The position numbers and the translations under genes are program-made. Shown piece after piece: positions 25,483 to 39,478 of a stretch of 64,000 bases of DNA. The stretch comes from Nymphaea colorata (lineage: Eukaryota > Streptophyta > Magnoliopsida > Nymphaeales > Nymphaeaceae), in the NCBI RefSeq assembly GCF_008831285.2, contig NC_045143.1, positions 23,500,302 to 23,564,301 on the forward strand. Reading direction: 5' to 3'. The number at the start of each line of letters is the position of its first letter. Position 1 is the stretch's first letter. Below the pieces are notes generated by a model. That model had not been told where the DNA came from, ran no database searches, and was given only the letters and a program-made list of their open reading frames with translations.

Positions 25483-26164
25483 ACCCACATGTAACTGTAC
25501 CGATGCACACATAGACCAGGCATCCTAAACCCATCGTCCTTCATAATAAACAGAGACAAAGGACGGAAAGAGAACTAGACTACCCTTTGGATGAATTATC
25601 CTTGTCCTATGCATTTACTTCACCTCTATAATCAGTGGGACTTGGTTTCACATTTCTGTCTCCCACCTATAATCAGTGGGACTATGTTCATTTCTTTCTT
25701 TCAATTTCCTTCCCTTAATATCTTTGCTAACCTAAATGGCTATTTTAAAAAACAAAAAAATAGTTGTTAGTGAATCTACCCTAAATATTAGGGCAGATTC
25801 ATAAAACACAGTAATAAAATGTTGCACGAAGCGGTGAGATCCATGAAATTATAACAAACCATTCTTGTTGGCCAAGCGACTCCTAGTGGTTTTCATGTGA
25901 GTGGAAGGAAATCCTACTACCTGTGTGAGAATCGAAGCTCCTCCACCTTTCTTCCCTTAACCTTAAGGTCGAGGCCTTCATCGGTGTAGAGCACCACCAT
26001 GCCACTAGGACCAGCGGCTAGTCGCTTACTGGCCATTGGCCGAAGCTGGTTCATGTACCAGCACCCAACCAAACAAAAATTTGGATCATCTCTAGATTTG
26101 TATAGTCATCCTTGTGTAGGGCCAGCCATGCTAATGTTCTACGTATGGTTCCAATTACTAATTT

Positions 26165-26356
26165 CATCAGGGGCAGAGCCAAGGTGGGGCTTGCATAGGC
26201 CTTGGCCTCACCTTAATTTTTTTTAAATTTACATATAAATTTTAAAAATTACATTTGTAGTATATAAAAATTTTGAAAAATGATATTTCGGCCTTAGTCA
26301 AAATTTAAAAACTTTAATTCAGCCTTCCTCATAAAAAATTTCTAGCACCACCCCTG
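26165..26356. mobile_element. Miniature element with CAGGGGC ends
   Basis: Starts CAGGGGCAGAGCCAAGG and ends CACCACCCCTG, so the outer bases form a CAGGGG inverted repeat. The interior is AT-rich and non-coding. Related GGGGCAGAG or GGAGCCAAGGC sequence is seen near 44,695-44,905, 53,310-53,470 and, more loosely, 28,380-28,690. Confidence 0.55.
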
Positions 26357-27025
26357 TTTAATGACCTTAAATGCAATTGCTTCCTACTTGCATCATCTTG
26401 AAAACAATTTGTTCCATGCTTCCGCTTCACATATATATAAGAGTTCTCCATGTCCTTCTAAACCCTGTTGTTACGTGCCTCCTTGAATTGACGCAAGTTT
26501 TATTTAGGGCCATGCTCCTTACAAGTAGTGAGCACCTCTTAATTTGAGACTAAGATATCATGATTTCTTCTAAGAAACTTTTCTGGGGAAGATGAAAAGA
26601 AAAAAGGAGACTGGTAAGAAAATAAGATGTTGTGCTCCAGCTAAGTGACCTTACAAAGCACATCGATGGCCTCATTTGCACTGATGAAGCATGTCTTCCT
26701 GTGGTCTCTTTCGAGAATAAGTTGTGTGCACCGGTCCAGAAAGAAAAACAGGTAGGGGGATGTTTTAAGAATTATTAAAAAAATGTCTTTCATAATTTTT
26801 TTTTTACTTTTTTCAGTTTCTTTTTTTGTTTATACAAAAAGTTTCATTTTTTCATTAACCAAAAGCATTTTCCTAAGTTTGTGTACCGCAAGGTATACAT
26901 AATCCACTTGAGTCTCTTTCAACATTTTCTTAATTGGTTAGCTCATCCACAAAAGAAAAAAGGAAAGTTCTATCGCATGACGCATGTTCATGTGGGGTTG
27001 CTAGTATCTGAGTTGGTACGCTCAT

Positions 27026-27407
27026 ACAACTGCACAACTAGCCGAACCAACTTGGGTTTGACTCAAACTTACTCGAAAAACTCGGCTTGTGCTCCATTAG
27101 TTTATAAATTAGCCGAATTCGAGCTTACAAAGATACTCAAAACAATAGATGAGTCGAGTTTGAGTGTCAAGATCTCGATTCCTTTATACTCGACTCAACT
27201 CGCAAACCAGTGACAAAACCGGTTCTATGAATCACTCGTTTTAACTTTTAAGGCTAAAACAAAATTTCACAAGTTACATGAGTTAACACTTACACGAGTT
27301 AAACAAGTTAATGCTTACACGAGTTAATGCCTAAACAAGTTAAATTGGTTAAACGAGTTAAGTTCGATCCAAGCTCGAGCTCGACTCAGCTCGTGTGCAG
27401 CCCTGTA
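27026..27407. mobile_element. Short relative of the Pack-hAT, with target duplication
   Basis: 382 bp flanked by TACGCTCAT at 27017-27025 and 27408-27416. The left end begins ACAACTGCACAACTAG, and the complement of the right end reads TACAGGGCTGCACACGAG. The interior carries many ACTCG/GAGTT/CTCGAG words like the arms of the 5.2-kb element, but no gene fragment. It supports the ends assigned to the larger element. Confidence 0.7.
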
Positions 27408-27419
27408 TACGCTCATGAG

Positions 27420-28849
27420 GTAACCCCATATCCTTGCCCATGATCATAATTGGGTCCCAGCATTTTCTTTTAAAACAGTAATTGCCATGTTGAAAATGAC
27501 ATTAATTACTAATTAGATCCCTCTCCTTAGCACCACTATCAACAACATCATGTCGTCATCATCATCATTAATTATTATCTTCTTTGAACTAAAAAATATA
27601 TGGAAAGACAAAAAGTAAATACTTAATTCATTTATATAACAACAGCTTCTTGTTAATGCCAAACACAACCTTTTACAATTCTATATTTTTTAGAGAGCAG
27701 TAAGTTTTTCTCAAAGTTCAGTAGATAAACGCCTGCCTGCATGTTCGGTTTGGAAAGTATTTCTGCCTTCAAAAAGGAAAAAAAAAAAAACCGTTTTTCT
27801 ACTTTCCTTTTTTTTTTCCATAACAGTGCATTTTTATCATTTTAAGGCTGGAACCTACAATCCTATGTTTGGGGCCCCAACATATAACCTTCCCATCATT
27901 GAGCTTACCCTTTATCTTGTGCAATCCTTTTACCCGTTTATCATTTTTCGTTCTTCTCATCTTTTGGACCTCAAAGGCTTCTGATCGATCGTCTTACAAA
28001 GTAAAGAAAGTCGACCACTGGGTTCAGTTTCAATGAAAGTTTCAGGGTTTGTTGTATAAATTAAGACAAGGACAAGCACCCGTCGGATAGTTTTCTAAAG
28101 AAAGACAAATATTCTTTTACTGCAGATGCTATGGCAATTAGGTACGTTATCCTAATTGCTAGGATAATGTGAACATAACCACACGAATAAAAAGTGAACA
28201 AAAACTGACTTCATAGTCAGCACCAACATCTCCGACATTATCTATCGAAAGGCATCATTGCTTCAATATACAAACATCATCCATGAATTTGTTTACTTTT
28301 CTTTTCCTTCCCTTTCCAAAAAGTTTTCTACCAATCAAACTTTTGCTCATAATTTATTTTCAATTTGAAATAGGCTCCACACTTAGTGGTGGAGCAACAA
28401 ATTTTATCTATTAAAAGAAAAAAAAAAGGGGGGTAGGGGGGGGAGGGGGTGGGGTTTGGGGGTATGGGGCCGCGGAGGAGGCCGCAGATAGTGAAGAGGA
28501 AGTAACAACCATGTCCTTCTCCATGGGCATAGTGTGCACTTTGTAGGCAATATACACAAACCCATGAAAATGCATATTTTCATAATTGATATTTTGGGAC
28601 AATCTTTTTATTTATATATTGGTGGCTTTTAAAAGTTTAAAATCTTATAACTGATGCCTATTATCCAAAATTTTCTGGCTCTGCCTTACATTCTTTCTAA
28701 TGAGATAGGTACCTCCCCTGCTTGACGTCCGGAGCGTTGAGAGTCTTGTCCTTTTTTTTTTGTACCTTTTAATTTAAGAAAGTGTACTTGTCCAATTGGA
28801 AGGCCTGCAGTAGCCAATGTTTCCTTGGTTGCAAAGCCAAGGCGAGGAA

Positions 28850-28910
<61 letters not shown>

Positions 28911-31138
28911 AAATCAGTGTTCTACCTTTATGGGCAGATAGTTTTCTTTAATTTACAACATTAGAAATTTTTATAAATGGTTCATTCCATGACAAGAAAC
29001 CTTGGCCGATTGACTGCCCTCGTGGATTGAACTATTTGTGATAGTTTTAGCATTGCAAAATATAAAAAAACAATCTGATCATAGAGGCTGGCCAACTGAT
29101 TTTAATTCATATATATATATATATATATCACACACACAAGAGAGTGAGAGAGAGAAAAAGGAGACCCGTGGCAAACTCATATTGTGCACAGTGCAGATAT
29201 ATGTAGAAGAATGTCCCAGCAGAAGAATTTGACATTCCCTGATGAGGCATTAGGGCTTCATTATTAGCTTTTTCTTTTCTGTATACGTAGAAATTTGGTC
29301 GTTAAAAGTTGGAACAACCCCTTTCCGCATATCTCCGATTAAATTAGCCGAGAAAATGGAGAAGCAAAAACCATATGTTGTCCAAAATTTCTTGCTAGTT
29401 TCGATCAATTGTCTGGAATGTCTAGAAAATCTTCATTAGGAAGGTAATCTAGATATCAAGAACTCTGGTAAACAACTAAAGAAGGTAGATAAGTAGAAGA
29501 GAAAAAAAATGAAGGCTGCTGGTTTGTTCTCATCTCCAAGTAAACAGACGCAACAATTAGCAAGAATATGTGTTTTCTCTTTTCCTTCTTGATTGTTGCT
29601 GCATACGGCCCTTTTTCCTAAAAAAAAAAAATAAATAAAAAATTCAAGTCGAGGTACTACTTGCCTTCACCACCATGTTGTGGGTCGCTGCGTCTCATAT
29701 TTGCAGCAAGCATGCGATCTGGCAGACAAGAGCTGGTTATTTGTTGCATGTTCTTCTCCTTTTCTACTTAGATATGGTAAATAATCAAAGAGTTTTTTTC
29801 AGCAGAAGGTTTGCATTTGGTTGGCGGTTAGTTCATCTGCCAGCATGAAGTATCTGTCTTGTTTCATCTCTTTTATCATCTTGCAAAAGAGCAAGAAACC
29901 AAAAAAGGATTCCTTCTTTTTATATATTGCTGAAGGAACTTTCTCTCAGTGGTCATATGCTAGTCACTGTATGCATATGGTCGCACAACAAGCTTCACCG
30001 AATTTGTGGGCATTTAAGCATGCACCCGTAATTTTCTTCTAACATTTTCTTTCTTTGCTTTTGTTGCTTGTTTGTTCATAGAGTAGAAAGAGGGAAATGG
30101 GTCATCGCTTAGCAGGGCCCACCATAACATGTTCACCATTGTGGCATTGTGTGGATTCACAACTACTGTTCTTCTTTTGGCATCATAGTTTGTAGGTCCA
30201 GCAGAATGGATTTCGAATTAGCAGTTTTCCCTCTTCGTTTTGTAGACCATTTACATAGTGGATGCTTGTACTGAGATAAAATGAGAGATGGGCATTTTTT
30301 TTGGTCTTGGAGCGCCAAAAAGGCGAAGGCATTTGCAGAATCTTCATATTATCTTAAGCAACTCAAATTTTGCTTTAACTCTTGTTAGTAATTGCCTGAA
30401 AAGGTGGTTTTTGATATGATAACTTCATTCAGATTGTTGTTCCATATAGTTGAGTACCTTGAGAATTGTGGCCCTAAGAAAGCAAGCTGCTTGGTTATGA
30501 GAAAAAGGGTCCCTACTGTTAGGTAGAGGTTTCCTATGTCATAGTCATTATACCATCTTCTCTTAATGACATGATGATAGCAAGTTGATTCCAGGTTCCA
30601 CTAATGTAAAAATCAACATTCAAATAGAAAAATGGCTTATTATGAGCCACATATTTGATTATGTGATTATTGCTAGTTTATTCTCTTGCAATGGTGAAGC
30701 TGTTCTCAGGTTCATCATGCATTCACATGATAATGTTAACAAACTTAATGATTAGGCTAGTGGCAACTTTGATAGCAGCTCTTTGAGGAGGTTCTTTGGC
30801 TATTTCTACTTTCTGTTGTCCCTGTAATGTGAATGAAGCCAGTCAATTCCCACCAGAAAAGATGATAATAAAGTCCTTTACATGTTCTCTTTATGATCTT
30901 GACCTCCATGGAGCATTTAAATTTCAATGAAAAAGCTACCAAAGTCAGTCATTTTGAAGCCATCACCATCAATCTCATTTTCTAGTTTTGATGCTTTTTA
31001 GAGGTTGTTAACCTATACTTTTTTTTTGTTGTAAATGACTTGTGTTCTAAATATTATTGCTATCAGTTTTGAAGTTTTAGTAGATAAATTTTATTTCTTG
31101 TTTTGTGTGGCTTACCAAATGGTTATATTTCTTATCAG
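27420..31138. other. Spacer upstream of the MATE gene
   Basis: Holds a G-rich block at about 28,428-28,475 (runs of 4-9 G), (TA)n tracts at about 28,850-28,908 and 29,110-29,128, and otherwise AT-rich DNA. The MATE promoter, 5' leader and possibly a short first coding exon should lie in the last 1-2 kb, but I could not identify them with confidence. Confidence 0.4.
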
Positions 31139-34100
31139 GCTTGTTTTCAGGATGGATGAGCTGGGCATAGAAATTGCACAGATCGCATTTCCTGCAGCAC
31201 TGGCTTTAACAGCTGATCCAATTGCATCTTTAGTGGATACTGCATTTATTGGGCAAATAGGTCTGATTCTCTTGCTTGTGTTGCATGCAATCTGTCAGCT
31301 GCTATTGTTAGTGGCTGTTTTCTTTGGTTCATAATAAGTGTTAAAACACTTCATAATTTATGAAAATTGTTATGTTGCCTTTAAGGTTGCAATATTACAA
31401 ATTGTTGTTTACTAAAATTATTTCCGATGGCAACAATAATACCAAAAGGCATGCGTTTGACTACTAAGTTCATGCTCTTGCCTCTTTTGCATGTTGCTTG
31501 ACTTAATTAATCATGTCTTCTTCTCATAACCACACTATGTATACGCGTATGTATTGTGGTCGTCTATACATGTGGGTGGGTGTGTACTATTTGTAACTAG
31601 AACTTAATGCTTTTGTGAAAAATAGAACTTTGGTTCATAATAAGTGTTTAAACACTTCATAACTCATAAGATTACAGTTATGATGCCTTGAAGTTTGCAA
31701 ATATTACAAAATTTTTTATTGAAATTATTTCTGCTAGTAACAATAATACCAAAGGCACTTTTGTCTAGTAAGCCCATGCCCTCCTCTCTTGCATGTGTCT
31801 TGACTTGATTAATGTGCATTTCTCCTCTTCTTCTCAATCACACTTGTATATGTTTATGTACTGTGGTTGTCTATGGGTGTGATTTTGTGTGTGTTATTTG
31901 TAATTACAACTTAACATTTTGTGAGAATAGAAGCATGTCGAGTTTCCATGTCCTCCTCTTAAACTGCACACATCAAAATCTTCCCATGGTCAAGGTGTTG
32001 GTTGATCTCTTCATGGTATGCTTTTTCATTTTGAGCAAAAAAAGAAGTTAGATGATATTTGGAGGCCAAGTTGGTAGCTATACTAAGTTTTGTTTTGTTC
32101 TATGTTTATTTCAGTAGAGCTATACTTGCCACAAGGAGATAGTTGTTATGAGTTGGATTCACTCTCAAGGGCAATAACATAGTTAGTCCTAGCAAGGACA
32201 AGGTCGCAAGTGCAAGGGTGCCATAATACTTACATTTTTGTAAATCAGTTTCTTGTGTTGAGAATTCTTATATTTCTCATTTACCTACTATCATCTTGAT
32301 GAGTTTTTAGAGAAATACTCATGGACAAACAAAATAAGTGCATGACCATAGAAACTTGTTTTCCATTTTATGTAGGTCTAAGAAGTTTCATTGTTCAACT
32401 TTCTTTTAGTAGGGATAAGGGCCTCCCTCATAGACTTAGAAGATGTCAATCTAGTTGATGAGAACATCTTAAAATATTAGTTCTTTTGACTTGGCCACCG
32501 GCTCTAGTTAACCAACTTATAGTATGTCTAGGTGTGGCCAGCATTCTATCATGTGAGTAACCCTTGTAGGAAAGGAACTCTATTTTATGCGAAAAATGCC
32601 TACTCTAACTCCATCTGCTCATGCCTGCTATGTTCTAGCCTTATGCAAAAATCATGACTCATGTGTGTAGGTGGTCGTATTTTACTACTTTTAGCTTGTT
32701 GGTTTTGGTAGTCACAAGCCAGTATGACCTGCCTCAACTAGCTTTGAGAGCATTAACAACTGATCATGGTACAACTTAAGGTGATTGGTGTTTTTGTGTT
32801 AAAATCTCCACATAATATCAGCATTATTGTGTCTATAGGCTGGTCAATATTTCTTAGACATGTCTTGAAGATGAACACCATGATTTTTTTTTTTTTTAAT
32901 TCATGGAGGGTGTACAAGTTATACATGCACAAGCATGTGTGTCTACATGTTAAAATAGTTAGAGATAACAAATAAACACATCTATACATATACATATATA
33001 TGCTTGTATAAATATTACATATAACGTAAACAATGTTTTCAAGGAAAACATTATATTGTTTCTGTTTTTTCTTATTTTTGTTTGTTACAATAATTTTCTA
33101 TGCTAGTCGAAGGATATAAGATACTTACTTTAGGGGTATGTAGTAGTCATATTTCAATATATGTTCATCTTTTGTTGTATAATTACACGGGCATATAAAA
33201 CTGTAAAAGTTACTTTCATGTTTAGCTTCTTCTTAATGAAGAATGAATGCATTCAGATAGTTAGGATACATATTGCTCATTAACATACTGAAACAATTTC
33301 AAACATGGAATTACCTGATAGTTGAAAGTTCATGAGAGTTGTTTGCATGTCAGTTTACTGAAAAATGTAAACTTTTTTATTGATAATTTTCAATTTTTTT
33401 ACATTTTAATATTTGCACATGTTTTTGTGTGTGCATATGCATGTGTGATGCTCTTGCTAGATACACAAGTTATATTTTTTATTATAAATTAACATATTTT
33501 ACAACATTGACTTAACATTCTTATTGCTTTTGTACATTACATAATTGATGCACCATGTTTCAATTTAGATATCATTAAATCTCTAAGATTTTTTTTCCTC
33601 ATCGTCTAGTTCTTCCTTCTATTTTTCAATGTTTTTCGCATTTGTAGGTTGTAAACATATGGTTATTATGTTTCAATTTCATTTTCATGACCTCCCATTG
33701 ATAAAAACAACAGGTCCAGTAGAACTTGCTGCTGTAGGAGTTGCTATTGCAGTGTTTAATCAAGCCTCACGGATTGCAATCTTCCCACTTGTAAGTGTTA
33801 CCACATCATTTGTGGCAGAAGAAGATGCAACATGCCAAGTACCTACTAATGAATTAACTAACTTGGAGTTGGAAAAGGGAATTAGAAAAGAAGAAGAGAT
33901 GAAAGAGTTGTTGCCAAAAGTTGGTATGTCAATTACCTAATCCAATACAAAAGTGGTGTGATGGAAGAAGAAAATATGTGTTGCCACATTTGGTGTACAC
34001 AACTGCTTGGTCACTTTTCATTCTACTTTCTATTTGCTATAATGATATTGATTGCTTTAGATTTTGCAGAAGCATATAAGTCTTCATGCATTTCAAGCAT

Positions 34101-37100
34101 CGATCAAAAGATGAAGGATGAGAAAAGATACTACCCATCAGTGTCTTCTGCATTAGTAATTGGTGGAGTTCTAGGCATCCTTCAAGCAACTTTACTAATT
34201 ATTGGTGCAAAACCTATCTTAAACTTCATGGGAGTGAATTCTGTAAGTAAATGTTTTTTCGATTAAAAGTTACATTTTTCTCATCATTTTATTTTTGTAT
34301 AATTCCTTCTAAAATTATACACAAGAAAAAAACAACTTCTATTTAAATAAGAAAGCTTTCCCTTTTCTTTTGTTGATATTTTTATAATTTCAACTGTTTG
34401 AATAGAGTGATCATGTAGTCTTAAGTTTTTGAAAAGGACTAACGAACTTTAATTTGGTAAAACTTAATTTTAATGTCATTGGACGCTATTTTTGCTTTCA
34501 TGAATACAAACATTTTAAATTGGATAACTTATAGAACTCATAGTGGTTTTATTGGATAAATGTACTAAAAGTGCAGAGTACTTAAAACTCATTTGCCTTT
34601 TGTCTTACTGTTAAAAATCCTAAAGAAATAACATGCAAAAATTAGTGGTCATATCTTAAAGCTTCATAGAACATATTCTATCAAGTCAAAGATCTTCAAA
34701 AATAAAAATAACCAAAAAATGTATAAAAAATAAAACAAAATGAAAATCACTCTAATTTTGCAAAAAAAACATGTCTATGTTTTATTGTTTATAACTATAC
34801 ATGATTATGTAATTAGTTAACATATAAAAATGCAGCCATATATGCATTTACATTAATTCATCTTAAAGGTTTTGGGTAGTTGAAAATTTTCTATTTTTGC
34901 AACAAACTTTCAAAATTCCAAAATCCAAGGACTGCTTATTGAGATACGCTACTTCAACATGATTAACTCAAGCTCATTTTACTTCAGGTATATGTAACAA
35001 ATGGACAACATTTTTTTTTTCTTTTTATGAACAGTCTTTCTTGGTCAACTAGATTGCATTACCATTCACCAGTTTCATATCTTTTCATGTCATTACTACG
35101 AGGCATGAGGACGGCTAGAATCTCCTTGACCTACTTCTTGTATAACGTTGACAATAATACAACTTGGTGCAATCAACATCAATAGTGATAACTTTTTTCG
35201 TCTTTTCTCGTGATGATAGGAATCTCCCATGTTAAGTCCAGCACAAAAGTACATGACTTTGAGGTCGCTTGGTGCACCTGCAGTTCTTTTGTCCTTAGCT
35301 AGCCAAGGGGTATTTCGTGGATTTAGGGACACCAAGACCCCTCTTTACGCAACTGGTAATTTAAAATATTTGAAGGTCATATGTTACTTGGTTGATTGCT
35401 TTTTTTTTTGTTTGAAGCTGATAGGATGCTTAAATTTGGTGCTAACATACAAGAAAACAATGGAAATAAGATCAAATTAACATGGGCTTGACTTTTTAAA
35501 TAAATAACACTAAAGAATGATGTTTGAGAGATGAGTATATAAAATACATATACATGAAATTAAGTTACCAATATTTTTTGCTTAACTTTTAAGATAAGGG
35601 ACTGAATCATTTTAGTATGGAATGATTTTCATTGAAATAAATTTATTGATTGGTTAGTCTATGGGTTTGCCAAATACATAAAAGAATTATAGATGTCATA
35701 GGACATCATTAACTATAGCCATCTTATCTTCTTAAATTCATGTTGTAGAGTTAACTAGCATTGACCTTGTTATCTTATTCACCATCTTCTTTATATCCAC
35801 ATGATTTTATCTAATAAAGAAAAATAAATATGTGAAGCAAGAATGAAAGTTAAAATATGTTTTTTCTCTTTATGACAAATAACTTATGTAAAAAATAAAG
35901 GCTTAAATTAAATATATTAGAGATCTTACTTCAACAAAAATTTCAAATACTAATTCACCAAAGAGTAAAAACTGACTTGCAAATATTTAGATTTTTAAAC
36001 TGCAATGACAGAGCAAGCAATCCTTGTTTTTGGATAAGAAAACCTCCACATATATTTAATCTGAAACTTGGGAGGCTTTGAAATCCCAAGATTGTCATTG
36101 TTAACTTCCTTGGTAAATTAAATATTCTAAAACTTTTTTTTTTTATTTTCTTGTCAAAATAGATTTTTTTTTCAAAAAAATAACAAATGTTCCAGATGAA
36201 TGTACCAAGCAGAGGAGGCAAACGAGTATGAGACACCCAAGTAGTAAACTGAGGTCACTTGAAACCATTTCATGGCTTCTACCCTTTTTCATGGCAAAGT
36301 TCAATCCTGTGTCTATTTTTTTAATTATACAAATCTATTGCCAATCTCTTTTTTATGTTTTTTCTGTTTTACCCACAATCTATATACATGAGCCTAATAC
36401 TTTCCATCTTTAGATTTTGTTCAAGATATTTTTTTTTCATGAAGTATTCTAAATAGAAGGCCGTTTATTTACCATTCCTTTAACAAGGTAGTGGTGCAAT
36501 CCCTTCAGGCAATTCTATTGCAACTCTCAAATTCTTGAGTATCTACCTTTATGTGATGCAACTTGTTTTTGCTTATTTTTTTTTGGAATTCCCTAGTTAT
36601 AAAAGGTTTCTTATCACTATTGCTTATGACAATTAGTAGATGTGCACATAAGTGAAATGTGTAATAGTTTTTAATCTTTTTGCTTAAGACATTAATTCTT
36701 TCTGAAATGGATCCACTTTTTTCTCTCTTCCTTTTCTGATATCTTGTCTTTGGTTATTCTTTGTTTTCTAACTCTTTTACTTTTTCTAGTGGTTGGAGAT
36801 GCAATAAACATTATTTTAGATCCCATTCTCATGTTCATATTCAAGTTAGGTGTTACTGGTGCTGCAATTGCTCATATTTCTTCTCAGTAAGTACTGCATA
36901 TTTTTGAAATTGTTTGTTTACTAATAAATGTGTATATGGTTTATTTGCTAACATGTTTCATAATAGGTACTTGATTGTGTGCATATTGTTGTGGAAATTA
37001 AGCACACAAGTTCAACTCTTACCAACTAGCATCAAAGAACTAGGATTTGACAGGTTTCTGAAAAGTGGTAAGAACATAACTGTTCATGATTTGCTGCTTT

Positions 37101-37974
37101 TTTTGTCCCTGATGGTGAAAGTCACAATTTTCTTCTAATATCCTTTTTTCATTTTAATAAATTTTAAACATAAATTATCAAAAAAATAGCAATATGATAA
37201 CTTTGAGTAGCAACATGATGTATCTCTTTTACATGGGAACTCTATGTATGAACTACATCTTATATCAAACTATTTACATATTATTATGCTTTATTTGTCT
37301 TGTTTTTTTTATTTCACGACACTCTCAATAAACCATATTTAATCCTATGTGTTCTTGACCTTGAAACATAGCCAATTACGAACTTGGCATTTATGATTTC
37401 ATAAAATGTTAATTTTTGTATAGCCTTTTTTGATCTAGATATTTGTTGTGGACATTGGAAATTGTTGCACTTTTTACATAGCAAGTAGAGAAACTCATGC
37501 ACACACCTTATAAGGTCAAGTAACTGGCTGGCATTTTGCATGTCCACTGCCATATGTGCATGTCTTTACTTCTGTGTGCCGGTGTAGTCTTTCTCTTTGT
37601 ATGCCATGCACCTTCTAGTGAACTTTCTATGTTTTCACTTTTGAAAAGTAGAAACAACACCCATCCTTCATTGTCGTTTCTTTATTCTTTGTATTGATAA
37701 ATTTATGTTAATGTTGTCGACCTATGCTATTGGTAGGATTTCTGCTACTTGCCCGAGTCATAGCAGTAACATTTTGTGTAACACTATCTGCGTCTTTGGC
37801 TGCCCGTCAAGGAGCAATACCAATGGCAGCATTTCAGATCTGCTTGCAAGTATGGTTAGCAACTTCACTTCTTGCTGATGGCTTAGCAATTGCTGGGCAG
37901 GTAAATTATTTTGGCTTGTTAAAGCATTGGGTTTAGAGTAAGAAGAATGATCTTTTAAAGAAAAAGTGAATGTT

Positions 37975-38007
<33 letters not shown>

Positions 38008-39431
38008 ATAATTTTTGGGCATTTATTGGCGTGGCTTCCTGTGGTATTAATTTGAAAATTTGTCTTTTTTAGGAAAATCTTTGGAGCTTCTAGATACCGT
38101 CAAGACTGTCATTGTTTTTCCTTTGCAACTATGAGTTTTTTTTTCCTACCCACTTCCGCTCACTTAAAATTTTCTTTTAGCATCTGATTTACATTTCAAT
38201 ATTTTCAACTTAATTTTACTATTTGATGCTTTTGCTTATAATGTTTCAGACTTGTTCAAGAGTTTGGGTGTAAGATAATATTCAGGTTTTATTGCTTAAA
38301 GTTATGAAAGATTGACGTACTGTAATCATTCAAATATGCATGTGTATATGTATTTACTTTTATGGACATAATTGTTTCATACCCTAATCTAGTGTATAGT
38401 GTGCCTCCACAACAATTTTATCAATACTTTGGTTCATTACTGTTTCCATACTTGTGTCATCTTCATTTGCCATCTTGGACTATTCAATCAAATGCTTGGG
38501 TGTTTGAAAAATTTGTTATCACAAAAATGTACATTTTTTGGTATTTAAAAGAAAGTTTTATTTGATGTCACTCTAATGTTTAAGGATTTTTAGGCACTAA
38601 GATTAATTCTTTAGAAATATAAAAGTTTAAACTAGAATTTCACAGTTTATCATTTGATATATTAATGTGTATTAATAGGTTTTTCTTCTTGAATGGGAAC
38701 AAAGAATCATGTCCAAAATTTATCAAGATACTATGTGCATGTGTGTCTCTTGGCATATGCAAACATGGTAACTTTCTTGAGCAGTTCTATACTTCTTGTG
38801 AGGTAAATATGGTAGTCACATGCATGGTCTTGCATTAGTTTTAAATGTTAGTTATTATTTTTATTTCATATGGTCTTGCCATAACTTCAAATTTTGTTGC
38901 TAGTTGTCTTTTTCCTTGCATTAGTTTTGAATGTTAGTTATTATTTTTATTTCACATGGTCTTGCCATAACTTCACATTTTGTTGCTAGTTGTCTTTTCC
39001 ACATGTAGAAACTAATATCTGCCTTCGTGTCATGGTAGGCAATACTTGCAGGTGCATTTGCCAAAGGAGAACATGATAAGGCAAGAATAATTGCATCCAG
39101 AGTCTTGCAGGTAATCCCAAATTTAGCTCATCTTGTTTATTTTTACCTCAACATATTCATGATATGTCAAACGACATCCAAGTTTGTCTAAGTTATGAAA
39201 TAATGGAATTATAAATTTTCTTGCTATTTTACTTTGATATACTCTGTAATAGCTTGCCATGTCCATGTACAATTCTAGTTATTAATTAGGAGTAGGGATC
39301 TCAAAAACTACCAAAATTTAACATATTACTCTAGCACTTTTGATTTCAGGAATGCCTTATTGATTATTTGAAAGTGACATTTTTTGTTTCTTGATGTGAT
39401 TATTATCATATGTTAGTTTGAAATCACTTGT

Positions 39432-39478
<47 letters not shown>

